The notes under the pieces: generated by a model
Database searches by the model: none
Seen by the model: only the letters and a program-made list of their open reading frames with translations
What the model was told of the DNA's origin: nothing
Assembly: GCA_902706205.1 (NCBI GenBank)
Contig: CACSKA010000006.1
Coordinates: 340,640-404,639, forward strand
Source of the DNA: Chryseobacterium sp. 18061
GTDB taxonomy: Bacteria > Pseudomonadota > Gammaproteobacteria > Enterobacterales > Enterobacteriaceae
Length of the DNA: 64,000 nt
Reading direction: 5' to 3'
Program-made: the position numbers and the translations under genes
Shown here: piece by piece, positions 46,696 through 55,697 of the stretch
Layout: each line of letters starts with the position of its first letter
Position numbering within the stretch: position 1 is the stretch's first letter

Positions 46696-46791
46696 AAGTC
46701 GGTTCCCTTTTATACCTGTTGACCTGACTCCACGCCTTCCGTTAGCAGAGCCAAAAGCAGCCTCCGTGCACGCACGGAGGTATGCAATCAA

Positions 46792-47331
46792 TCAGGAGTA
46801 ATTGATGTTAAATGTCGCCGTCGCAGCCACACTACCGGCCGTTGCGGCATCATCAGTCGCGATATAGTCAACTTTGAACGGAATGGCCGTGTCGGCACCG
46901 TCCTGTACGGCAACAACTGAGGAGTCGCTGCCTAGCGCCAAAGTCTGGTCATCCGGGCCGTACAGCTGCAATGCAACGTGTTCTGCTGCTCCTGCGCCGG
47001 CGGTGTTCTTCAGCGCGTCAGGCAAGGTGCCGTCCGCGGTACCATTAAAAGTAATACCGACATTTTTGAGCACGGTGGCGCTGCAATTCTGCAGAGTGAT
47101 GCTGAAGTCTTTTTGCTGGCCAGCCGGTTGACCTGGGTCTGTGAGCAGCGTGGTTGACACGGGATCCAGCGTGACAGTAGGGGTGCTGGCGACGGCGGAA
47201 CATGCCGGGTCAACAACCTCGCCAGTAAAATCGACTGTCCCACCTTGTACGGTTATCGCGCCAGCATGGGCTGCACCCGCAGCGAATAACGCAGCAGTTA
47301 AAGTGGTGTAGGCAATGTTTTTAAACTTCAT
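46792..47331 (-). CDS. Major fimbrial subunit
   Basis: Pilin of 179 aa: signal peptide ending AHA, donor strand, then mature domain with Cys pair (PACSA and NCSA) and a C-terminal strand ending ATFNINYS. Its position directly after the promoter and ahead of chaperone and usher is that of the major structural subunit. Upstream lies an 80-bp block shared with the adhesin gene's upstream region. Confidence 0.9.
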   Translation of the reverse strand: MKFKNIAYTTLTAALFAAGAAHAGAITVQGGTVDFTGEVVDPACSAVASTPTVTLDPVSTTLLTDPGQPAGQQKDFSITLQNCSATVLKNVGITFNGTADGTLPDALKNTAGAGAAEHVALQLYGPDDQTLALGSDSSVVAVQDGADTAIPFKVDYIATDDAATAGSVAATATFNINYS

Positions 47332-47793
47332 AATGCGTCCTTAAATATCAGTAGATTTAACATCCGGGTTATTATGTTAGCTGCATAAAAAATGCATCTA
47401 ATAGCGGCGCGGTAACGTAGAGGGTAACAACATAAATGGCTAACTCGGCTGGAACCCACAAACGAGATACTACGAAATACGACTTAATCGATGCAAACAT
47501 CAAAAAGAGCGATACAATTCAGTACGCCTAAAAACATCGTTAACCTTATGATATTAATGCAAATTCAAACTCTTTGGTTATGCAATTCAATGTTCTAAAA
47601 ACAAATAACGGATAGGATTAAACTTATGGCGAAAATTCAGAGGGCCGAGCTGTAAAACCCGCGCCATGCTTCATCGGTTACATCACAAATAAATTATCCA
47701 TCGTTAAGTATTTAAAATAAGTCAGTGACAATCGCATTAACTGATAACTATTTTCATTTATCACCAGGTGACGTCTATTCTGCGGCAACGTCA
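47332..47793. promoter_or_regulatory. Major pilin upstream region with shared block
   Basis: These 462 bp hold no gene. From 47422 to 47500 the sequence matches 48899-48980 upstream of the adhesin gene in the same order: GGTAACA, then AAATGGCT, then GATACTA-GAAAT, then TCGATGCAAA, with similar spacing (65 and 68 bp between outer elements). The rest is AT-rich. Shared control by one regulator is inferred. Confidence 0.55.
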
Positions 47794-48825
47794 TTAAGCA
47801 AAATCGATCCGTAAATAAGCCAGTGTGGTAAATGTCCCTACTGCAGGAGTATTGCCAGTGATGCCCACTGGATAAGCATGTAACGTGATATTAGAACTGT
47901 TATTAGCATCCAACTGAAAAGAGATCTTGCTGGTCATATCGTTAGGTACCAATGAATGACCACTTTCATCTGTCACAATCACGCCTACATCACTGTTGTC
48001 TGATTGCAGGGCATCAGGGACAGCAACTGAAGCATTACCTTCAATACGCAACGTCAGATTTGCCGTGGCACTCATGTCATTGCAGGTGATCGGCACAGTA
48101 AAGGCTTTTGGGGTGTAGTTATCGGGTTTTTGCCCAACCGTTTTAAAATCACTACTGTAAAAATCACCTAATGAAACACTCAGCTGTGTTCCTGCATGAA
48201 TCACACAGTTTTGCGGCACAGTGACCGTGCCGGTGAAATAATATTCAGCCGTTGGTGGCGTAGAGGCATCACAGAGACCATCATTGGCTAAACAGGCATA
48301 TATGGCCGCAACTTTCATCTGTGGTAAATTGATGACTCCGACCATTGATTTCTTTATTCTTAGCGAAAGGTAGCCATTGGTGCCGGATGCATTAGGCCAT
48401 GTTTTGGCACCTGAGTAACATTTCATAGATGAGGCTACCAGATTTTCGAAAGGAACATCCCGACTACCAATCCCACCAATATTGGTGATAGTCAGTTTCA
48501 TATCCAGGTAATCATTATAGGTATACCAGCCATCTCCGGCATCAGGGAGTAGCATAAAGGAGGTTAGTACCCAGTTGCCGTTAGCCGAACAAGCACACGA
48601 GAAGGTGGTACTGTAACCATTCCAGCTATATGCCTGGTCCATGACATAACCCGCTGTATTATTAGCAGGGTCAGTAATTTGCCGATTGCCCGTGTCTATC
48701 GTGATTTGATTCGGCCCATTGGTATTAGTACAGTTGCCATTGGCCATTGCAGGCACTGAGACAAACATAACCCCGAGCATGGCAATTATCTTAGCTAAGG
48801 AAAATAGGATTTTTGATTTCTTCAC
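47794..48825 (-). CDS. Putative two-domain fimbrial adhesin
   Basis: A 343-aa protein: signal peptide ending AMA before NGNCTNTNG, an N-terminal domain with several cysteines (to about residue 195) that has no pilin pattern, then a pilin domain beginning near TVTVPQNCVIHAG and ending TTLAYLRIDFA. This layout is that of tip adhesins like FimH. It lies upstream of, and is separated by 462 bp from, the major pilin, whereas most adhesin genes end the operon. The receptor is unknown. Confidence 0.8.
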   Translation of the reverse strand: MKKSKILFSLAKIIAMLGVMFVSVPAMANGNCTNTNGPNQITIDTGNRQITDPANNTAGYVMDQAYSWNGYSTTFSCACSANGNWVLTSFMLLPDAGDGWYTYNDYLDMKLTITNIGGIGSRDVPFENLVASSMKCYSGAKTWPNASGTNGYLSLRIKKSMVGVINLPQMKVAAIYACLANDGLCDASTPPTAEYYFTGTVTVPQNCVIHAGTQLSVSLGDFYSSDFKTVGQKPDNYTPKAFTVPITCNDMSATANLTLRIEGNASVAVPDALQSDNSDVGVIVTDESGHSLVPNDMTSKISFQLDANNSSNITLHAYPVGITGNTPAVGTFTTLAYLRIDFA

Positions 48826-50267
48826 TTTAATTTCTCATTATCTTTAGTAAGATATAAAACATTGCCATTCTGAAATTTAATGTTTTCTCTACATGTTCAG
48901 GTAACACACCTATAAATGGCTTTTTATCTGGTTCCTTCAAGTGAAGATACTATGAAATTAAACCCTGTCGATGCAAATTTGAATATGCTGATTCGCCGTT
49001 CAGTCTTTTTACGTAATTACATAATTCGATGAAATTAAAGAACTATATTTGGAGTTTTAATTTCCTGGTTATTAAATTAAACGAAATGGAAAAATGTATT
49101 AATGTGATCACGACGTGGTTTTGCGGTGTACCACACAGCACCTTCCGACGTGGCGGTAGGGCGAGATGTCCATGGTGAGGGAGTAGGGCGTATTGATCGA
49201 AACTGGCTGGTGCCATGATGTACTGGATAACCCGAGTTATCCCTACACATCGATGAGTGATTCGCCGCGATGACAAACCGATCTGTCATGAAACACCAAT
49301 TACTACGGCATGGGTCGATGACTGTAATTCAACTCAATGATATTTTGGGAATTAGTTAGCTGACTGTTTCCCAAAATTTAAACGTGAACGGTAATGATGT
49401 TGTTTGAATTGGTTCGGGTCCATCTATTCAATATTCTCTGCGTAATGCTTTTCACGAGTTTAGTTTTGCCCCCATTTACCACATAACTGAAGAGAAGAGA
49501 GGCAAGACAAACTACGGGGTCAACTCATTCCAGTTCATCCAGATTGATTTGTCACAGAGCAGACGGATAGCATCTGAATGCAAGAAGAGTATCAGTAGGG
49601 TTGGTCGTGGTGGGTAAAGAGAGATGAACAAAAGGCATGATGTGTGGTTGGTAGGCAGCGAAGACATAACGAGCAAGAGCGCCTTAAATTCCATTTAACT
49701 TATGTTTAGCAAGAATCAGGTTCACAGCTAAATCTGCTGTAATGCATTGTTATTACGCTATTTGTATCAATCAAAATCTTTTCGTCGGGAACTCACTTCA
49801 TGAACTAACTCTAAATAGCCGTTTCTGCGGCTATTTTCCGTTTTGGTTTATGTGCCTGTCGTATCATAACGGGGATGCGATCGTGGGTTAGAAGAATGGG
49901 TATAAGGCCTACGTTGATCAGCGATTTTCAGGTGATCCATCCCTCGAAAATGGCTTTATCCCTACGATTATTTAAAGAAGCAGAGGATATCTCGGGGCGT
50001 TTGCGTTCAAGGCCTTAGACGATCATACCCATCACTTGCCCCCATGTTACCTACATCCAGTATCAGCGCGTGATGCATATTTGATTGCATAACAAAAATT
50101 CACACTAACTTGTGAATCAATCATATCTTAAATTAATCATGTTATTCAAAGGTATAACATTATTATCGCCTACTAATAACACCTTTAAAGTGTGACGAAA
50201 CGCATCTCTTTGTGAAAGATTTTGCTGCAAAATCTCTCATATATTCACATTACAACGGGAACGAGGT
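48826..50267. other. 1.4-kb gene-poor region
   Basis: No gene with support is visible. Near the adhesin (48899-48980) lies the block shared with the major pilin region. Further on the base composition is AT-rich with scattered short frames lacking ribosome sites. The stretch around 49900-50060 has short coding-like fragments broken by stops and may be a decayed gene. Direct upstream of 50268, repeated T/A tracts and GGGAACGAGG precede the kinase start. Confidence 0.5.
49814..49837 (+). terminator. Orphan intrinsic terminator
   Basis: Stem AATAGCCG with its complement (6-nt loop) followed by TTTT, read on the plus strand. No gene lies before it, so it may be left from a deleted gene or end a small RNA. 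Confidence 0.5.
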
Positions 50268-51530
50268 ATGAGGTCAAAACTGGGTATCATCGCGGATGAC
50301 TTTACAGGGGCGACCGACATTGCAAGCTTTATGACCCTGGCTGGATGGAAGGTCATTCAACTGAATGGTATCCCTTCTGACACCATAGATACTGTCGGAG
50401 TTGACGCGATCGTGATTTCATTGAAGAGCCGTTCTTGCTCGGTATCAGAGGCCGTCGAATTAAGCAGACAGGCCGCGCTGTGGCTTACCAATCACGGATG
50501 CAAGCGCCTTTATTTCAAATATTGTTCCACTTTTGATTCCACGTCTGAAGGCAACATTGGTCCTGTCACCGACATGCTGTTGCAGTTGACGCACTCCAAC
50601 CTGGCAGTGCTGTGCCCCGCACTGCCCGTGAATGGCCGAACGATAGTTGACGGTCATCTTTTTGTGCACGGTCAGCCACTTAACAAGTCAGGGATGGAGA
50701 ATCACCCCTTAACGCCAATGGTCGACGCCAATCTGATGCGGGTGATGGAGAAGCAGTCCTCAGGCTTGTGCGGGCTGGTTCCACTGAGCGTCATCCATGC
50801 CGGCAAGGAGGCCATTCGGGCAAAGATCACCGAGTTAAATGCCGAAGGAAAAAGCTACGCGGTGCTGGATGCAATGTCCGAAGAAGATTTGCTGACGCTG
50901 GCAGCGGCGTTGCCTGAAGAGGTGTTGCTGACAGGGGGGTCAGGCCTCGCCGGCGCGTTGGCGGCGTTGCAACCAGGGAACCGCCTGAGTGATGTGGTTG
51001 AACCGTCCGCAAAAGCGGGTAAGTCCATTGTGCTGGCTGGCAGTTGTTCCACCATGACCAATCAGCAGGTGCAGTATTATCGCCAGTTAGCCCCGACCCT
51101 CGCGGTGAATGTGGCGCGAGCAGTGGAAGACTGTGGGGCTTATCTTGAGGAGTTGGTTGACTGGTACCACTCGCAGTCCGGCGCACTGGCACCGATGATC
51201 TACGCCACACAACCGGCGGACAAGGTCAAAGCGCTACAGTCACGCTTTGGCATAAAGGTGACGGGCAATGCCGTTGAAAATTTACTGGCGTCACTGGCGG
51301 TCAGACTCAGTCAGTCGGGTGTAAATAAGATCATCGTGGCGGGTGGCGAAACGTCAAGCCTGCTAGTGCAGCGCCTCGGTGTCAGAGGCTTTACAATTGG
51401 CATGAGCATCGCGCCGGGTGTTCCCTGGGTGAGAGATGTGAATCGTCCGCTTTGGCTGGCGTTGAAGTCTGGAAACTTTGGCGACGAGCGTTTTTTTGCC
51501 ACCGCCCAGGAGGTTTTTAATGAACGATAA
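50268..51530 (+). CDS. otnK: Four-carbon acid sugar kinase (3-oxo-tetronate kinase type)
   Basis: DUF1537/OtnK family kinase (420 aa): N-terminal GIIADDFTGATDIASFM, then VLCPALPVNGRTIVDGHLFV, and a C-terminal nucleotide-binding VAGGETSSLLVQRLGVRGF. OtnK phosphorylates 3-oxo-tetronate in D-threonate or L-threonate/erythronate breakdown. GAACGAGG precedes the ATG. It overlaps the following gene by 11 bp. The usual dehydrogenase (LtnD) and isomerase (OtnI) genes are missing here, so the exact acid is open. Confidence 0.85.
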   Translation: MRSKLGIIADDFTGATDIASFMTLAGWKVIQLNGIPSDTIDTVGVDAIVISLKSRSCSVSEAVELSRQAALWLTNHGCKRLYFKYCSTFDSTSEGNIGPVTDMLLQLTHSNLAVLCPALPVNGRTIVDGHLFVHGQPLNKSGMENHPLTPMVDANLMRVMEKQSSGLCGLVPLSVIHAGKEAIRAKITELNAEGKSYAVLDAMSEEDLLTLAAALPEEVLLTGGSGLAGALAALQPGNRLSDVVEPSAKAGKSIVLAGSCSTMTNQQVQYYRQLAPTLAVNVARAVEDCGAYLEELVDWYHSQSGALAPMIYATQPADKVKALQSRFGIKVTGNAVENLLASLAVRLSQSGVNKIIVAGGETSSLLVQRLGVRGFTIGMSIAPGVPWVRDVNRPLWLALKSGNFGDERFFATAQEVFNER

Positions 51531-52182
51531 TGTTTTACGTGAGCAGATGGTCACTTTGGCGCATTCGCTGTTCATGCGCGGATACAGCAGCGGTGGGTCG
51601 GGCAATCTGAGCGCGCGCCTGCAGGACGGGAGCTATTTAATTACCCCGACCCATTCCAGTTTAGGTTCCCTCGATCCCACCACTCTCAGTGAGCTGGATA
51701 AAAACGGTAATTGGGTGCGTGGCGAAAAACCTTCAAAGGAGGCACTGATGCATTTGGCGTTTTATCACCAGCGTGCCGATATTGGCGGCGTAGTCCATTT
51801 GCATTCCCCGTGGTTAACGGCGCTCTCATGTGTACCCGGCCTCGATGCGTCGAACTGCCTGCCGCCCATCACGCCTTATTATATTATGCGGGTCGGCAAA
51901 CTGCCTTTGATCCGTTACCTGCGTCCAGGCCATCCTGAACTGGCAGATGAAGTGGGCAAGCAGGCCAGCGGACATAACGCGATGCTGCTGGCGAACCATG
52001 GGCCGGTTGTGGGCGGCGCCAGCTTGCGTGAAGCCGTATTCAATGCGGAAGAGTTAGAAGATACGGCACGTCTGTGGTTTACTTTACGACCGCACGGCAT
52101 GGTTACGCTTACGGAAGAACAGGTTGCGGAGCTACACACAACGTTTAATACAAAAAGGCGAATTAAGTTCTCTGAGGAATAA
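51520..52182 (+). CDS. otnC: Class-II aldolase-type 3-oxo-tetronate 4-phosphate decarboxylase
   Basis: A 220-aa class-II aldolase/adducin-fold protein. Metal-binding histidines are in VVHLHSPW and LLANHGPVVGG, and the catalytic Glu lies in GEKPSKEALMHL. In E. coli and Haemophilus this enzyme (YgbL, OtnC) decarboxylates 3-oxo-tetronate 4-phosphate to dihydroxyacetone phosphate. ATG at 51520 lies in the kinase end with AGGAGG five bases upstream; a frame from 51478 is not needed. Operon with otnK. Confidence 0.85.
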   Translation: MNDNVLREQMVTLAHSLFMRGYSSGGSGNLSARLQDGSYLITPTHSSLGSLDPTTLSELDKNGNWVRGEKPSKEALMHLAFYHQRADIGGVVHLHSPWLTALSCVPGLDASNCLPPITPYYIMRVGKLPLIRYLRPGHPELADEVGKQASGHNAMLLANHGPVVGGASLREAVFNAEELEDTARLWFTLRPHGMVTLTEEQVAELHTTFNTKRRIKFSEE

Positions 52183-52185
52183 TGA

Positions 52186-52974
52186 ATGTTACCTGATGAA
52201 CGCCGCATCTATATCTATAGCTATTTGCATCAGCATGCCCATGCGGCCATCAGCGACCTGGTTAAGCTCCTGAATGTCTCTCACATGACCATTCGTCGTG
52301 ATTTAAAAGATATGGAGAATGAAGGGAAGGTCAGTTTGATCAGCGGCGGAGCGAGGCTGAATGACACCCTGATACAGGAGCTGCCCTATATCGAAAAGGC
52401 CATGCTCCACCATTCCGTGAAACGCAACATCGGAAAGGTGGCCGAAAGCCTTATTGAACCGGGAAATGTGGTTTATCTTGATGCCGGTACCACAACGTAT
52501 GAAATTGCCCGCCTGATCGCCAGCAAAATGAAAAAACTCACGGTCATCACTAATGATTTTATGATCGCTGAGTTTCTGATGTCTGCGCCGCTTATCGATC
52601 TGTACCACACCGGTGGACGGGTAGACGCCCGCAACCGTTCAGCCGTCGGGCACAGCGCCGCTCGGTTCATTCGCGAGCACAACATTGATATTGCCTTCAT
52701 CAGCTCCAGTTCATGGGATGCAGTACGGGGAGTATCAACGCCCGAAGAAGGTAAGATGCTGGTTAAACACGCTGTATTGGCCTCTTCTCGTCGCAAGGTA
52801 TTAGTTTCTGACAGCAGTAAATATGGCAAATACGGCATGTTCCATATTTGCGCGCTGGAAGAGATAGACGATGTCATTTGCGACAACCACTTGCCGGTTG
52901 CGGTTATTCATCAGCTTCAGCAGCTCAATTTACGTCTTCACCCGGTATTTTCAGACGTGCAGGAGAATCCGTAA
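52186..52974 (+). CDS. DeoR-family regulator
   Basis: A 262-aa regulator: N-terminal DeoR helix-turn-helix (AISDLVKLLNVSHMTIRRDL, about residues 20-39) and a C-terminal sugar-phosphate sensor with YLDAGTTTYEIARLI and ITNDFMIAEFL. Starts 4 bp after otnC, so it is in the same operon and probably autoregulated, responding to a phosphorylated intermediate. The matching E. coli regulator is YgbI. Confidence 0.9.
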   Translation: MLPDERRIYIYSYLHQHAHAAISDLVKLLNVSHMTIRRDLKDMENEGKVSLISGGARLNDTLIQELPYIEKAMLHHSVKRNIGKVAESLIEPGNVVYLDAGTTTYEIARLIASKMKKLTVITNDFMIAEFLMSAPLIDLYHTGGRVDARNRSAVGHSAARFIREHNIDIAFISSSSWDAVRGVSTPEEGKMLVKHAVLASSRRKVLVSDSSKYGKYGMFHICALEEIDDVICDNHLPVAVIHQLQQLNLRLHPVFSDVQENP

Positions 52975-53011
52975 GCCTTGCAGAGCTTACGGACTGTCTC
53001 TGTTCATGGTG

Positions 53012-54412
53012 TTATTTATAGAGTTCGTGAAAGAGCTCCGGACGTGTTAATAATTTCGGATCCAGAAGTTGAGAGGCGCGTTCTGCGGACAGCAGACCGG
53101 TTTCTACCACGACTTGATAAATACTCTTGCCCTCCCGATCCGCTTTTTTCGCCACCTCCGATGCAGTTTGGTAATCAAAGAGTGTCGCAATAACGGTAGA
53201 TAGCGCTAATGAGTTACTTGCATCCTGTTCGCAGCGTTCTCGATTAGCAACAAGCCCCTTCAGGCATTTGTCACTGAACAGAGGCAGACATTCTGTGAGG
53301 AGTCGGCAGGATTCACAGAGACTATTGAGGATCAATGACTCCCAGACATTCAGTTCCAGTTCCCCTTCGCAGGCGCGGGTAATACTGAGATCGTTGCCCA
53401 GCACACGGAAATAAACCTGAATTGCCATCTCCGGTATCACCGGGTTGATTTTGCCCGGCATAATTGAGGATCCCGGCTGAACGGCGGGGAGAGTGACCTC
53501 CGCTAGTCCGGCTCTGGGGCCCGATGCCATAACTCGAAGGTCAGACGCGAGCTTGTTGAGGATATTCGCCGTGCTTTTCAGGGCTGCCGAGACGGTAATC
53601 CAGAAGTCTGCGTTTTGCAGAGCATCAAATAGATTCTTTTCAGGGGCGAAATCGATCCCCATATTGTCGGACAGCACAGAATAGAAAGCATCTTTATACC
53701 CGGGCCAGGAGCCAAACTCCGTACCAATGGCCGTCGCGCCCATAGGCAGTTCAAGACAATGATGACGCGCTCTGTTGATCAATTGTGCGGAGCGTTCAAA
53801 AGCGCTGCGGTAGCCGCTGAACTGCTGACCCAGGGTTAACGGCAACGCATCCTGCAAACAGGTCCTGCCAAGCTTTACGTCATCGGAAAACGCCTCGACT
53901 TTCTCGCCCAGTACAGCAATAAATAGATTAAGCGCGTTTTCAAGCTCCCCCAGCAGACGAAAGGCGGTCATCTTCATTGCCGAGGGAATGACATCATTTG
54001 TCGACTGACACATATTGACGTGCGTATTAGGATGGACTTCGTCATAGCCTTTTACTCCCGTTATAATCTCGTTGGCGCGGTTGGCGAGGACTTCATTGAC
54101 GTTCATGTTTGTCGATGTCCCGCCACCGCCCTGATAGAGATCAACCGGGAACTGCTGCGGCTGGGGCGACGCAATCAGTTCATCAACGGCCTGAACGATG
54201 GCCGAGAATTGATCATCTGTCAGCTTGCCAATGCGATGATTTGCCATCGCGGCCGCTTTTTTAATTTCAAGCAGGCTTTCAATGTAACCAGGAATTTGCG
54301 CGATGGTGGCTCCTGATATTGAAAAGTTCTCAAGCGCACGCTGAGTCTGAATTCCATAGTAGCAGGCGTCTTCAATTTGCCGACTGCCCAAAGCATCATG
54401 TTCGGTACGCAT
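53012..54412 (-). CDS. Aspartase/fumarase-family lyase
   Basis: A 466-aa member of the class-II fumarase/aspartase superfamily. The catalytic SS-loop is GSSIMPGKINPVIPE, closer to AspA (GSSIMPAKVNPVIPE) than to FumC, and the substrate-binding TSTNMNVNEVLANRA segment is intact. Likely reaction: reversible removal of ammonia from aspartate or a substituted aspartate to give fumarate or a derivative. AAAGGA precedes the ATG. It lies last in a six-gene minus-strand series with asparaginase and aldolase, separate from the core aspA. Confidence 0.85.
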   Translation of the reverse strand: MRTEHDALGSRQIEDACYYGIQTQRALENFSISGATIAQIPGYIESLLEIKKAAAMANHRIGKLTDDQFSAIVQAVDELIASPQPQQFPVDLYQGGGGTSTNMNVNEVLANRANEIITGVKGYDEVHPNTHVNMCQSTNDVIPSAMKMTAFRLLGELENALNLFIAVLGEKVEAFSDDVKLGRTCLQDALPLTLGQQFSGYRSAFERSAQLINRARHHCLELPMGATAIGTEFGSWPGYKDAFYSVLSDNMGIDFAPEKNLFDALQNADFWITVSAALKSTANILNKLASDLRVMASGPRAGLAEVTLPAVQPGSSIMPGKINPVIPEMAIQVYFRVLGNDLSITRACEGELELNVWESLILNSLCESCRLLTECLPLFSDKCLKGLVANRERCEQDASNSLALSTVIATLFDYQTASEVAKKADREGKSIYQVVVETGLLSAERASQLLDPKLLTRPELFHELYK

Positions 54413-54510
54413 ACCGCTTCCTTTTTAGATGTCAGAATGGAGGTTGTTTGGCTTAATCTGCCGGCGAGGTAAATTCGCAGGCAGATATGGTTTCGCCCGC
54501 AGACAAGTCG

Positions 54511-55668
54511 TTACTCTGCATATTCCGGCTTCGCCAGCGCATCTTGAATGGCGGATGGCAGCATGGAAACCGGTGCAATATAGCCATCTGGATCGATGGC
54601 AACGCCTTTGGCGGCGGCCAGACGGATAATCTCTTGCGACCATTCGATATGCTTTCGCTGATCGCCTGCGGTTAACAGCACAAATTCAACGGGACCATCG
54701 CCGATGGTGCGGAAGCTGCGCCAGGTACCCTCAGGGCAGGAAAAAACATCCTGGGGCTGCATCGTTTCATGATCTTCAGCGGATCCGTGATGAAGAATGA
54801 TCTCCAGCTCACCGCTAAATACAATGATGACCTGTTTTTGAGCAAGTTTGTGCTGGCCTATTTGTCCGTTCGCAGGAATATGTCCCCATTCAATCGAAAG
54901 CCCGTGAGGGTTAGTAACTTTAGGATGCTGAAGACGGTCCTGGGTGATCCCATAACCAATGGCGGGGGCCAACTCTGCGCCGTGTCCATCGATGACGCTG
55001 TCGAGCAGCCCGGAGGATGAGAATTGGCGTTCGCTGCGGGTAATCGCGCGCTCGCACATTTCTGCTATTGAATAGTGCGGGAGTGTGGCAATAGCGGCGG
55101 CATCAAGCGGTTGAACCAGATCTTCTTTCGCGGGGACGGGCTCGCCCGCCTCGGTATCGATCATCTGATTCGATTTCGTCAGGTAGAAGCCATGCTCCGC
55201 GGCGGAATTAAGCACTTTCGGATGCCAGATAATGCCGCCCGAATTGTCGCCGCCCAGTGCGGTAAATATCCAGCCATGATCGTCACCAATATTGGTAAAA
55301 CCACGAAATATCCAGGTTGGAATAGAAATGATGTCTCCGGCCTCACCGACAATTTCACCTTCATCCCCGTTCGCCCCCCAGCGGAACAGCCATTTCCCGT
55401 GATAAATCATGAAAACCTCTGCGGTGTAATGGATATGCAGATTATTGGTGATCCCCGCAGGCATTGCCGCCACGCCCAGACCAAAACCGTGCGGCTCGCT
55501 AATGGAGATCTCTTTTTTGCTGGCCTGGCTAACCCCGGAACCGATCAGGGAGTAATTCTCTTTTAAGTGGGAGCCGGGCATCTTGCAGTCAATAAAGGCG
55601 ACACGTTCGGGTACCATCTGTGAACGTCTCAGTATACGAGTACTCAGGGTAGTGGATTTGCTATTCAT
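54511..55668 (-). CDS. Bicupin protein, catabolic cluster
   Basis: A 385-aa protein with two cupin barrels. The first has metal-like ligands HIHYTAEVFMIYHG with a later WIFRGFTNIG; the second has GQHKLAQKQVIIVFSG, in which the usual HxH is degraded to GQHK. So probably only the N-terminal barrel binds metal. Related bicupins include gentisate-dioxygenase-like and quercetinase-like enzymes, but no ring-cleavage signature is evident. Starts at 55668 after AGGA. Its substrate is unknown. Confidence 0.75.
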   Translation of the reverse strand: MNSKSTTLSTRILRRSQMVPERVAFIDCKMPGSHLKENYSLIGSGVSQASKKEISISEPHGFGLGVAAMPAGITNNLHIHYTAEVFMIYHGKWLFRWGANGDEGEIVGEAGDIISIPTWIFRGFTNIGDDHGWIFTALGGDNSGGIIWHPKVLNSAAEHGFYLTKSNQMIDTEAGEPVPAKEDLVQPLDAAAIATLPHYSIAEMCERAITRSERQFSSSGLLDSVIDGHGAELAPAIGYGITQDRLQHPKVTNPHGLSIEWGHIPANGQIGQHKLAQKQVIIVFSGELEIILHHGSAEDHETMQPQDVFSCPEGTWRSFRTIGDGPVEFVLLTAGDQRKHIEWSQEIIRLAAAKGVAIDPDGYIAPVSMLPSAIQDALAKPEYAE

Positions 55669-55697
55669 GATTGATCCTGTCCTCAGTTTGATTACGG

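Noticed and set aside
49043..49694. Short open frames in the AT-rich gap
   Set aside because: No ribosome sites, no recognisable families, and overlapping frames on one strand; judged chance.
53012..54412. Core aspA or fumC gene
   Set aside because: The sequence is aspartase-like but clearly diverged, and the context is a catabolic cluster rather than the aspA-dcuA or fumA-fumC loci, so no housekeeping symbol was given.
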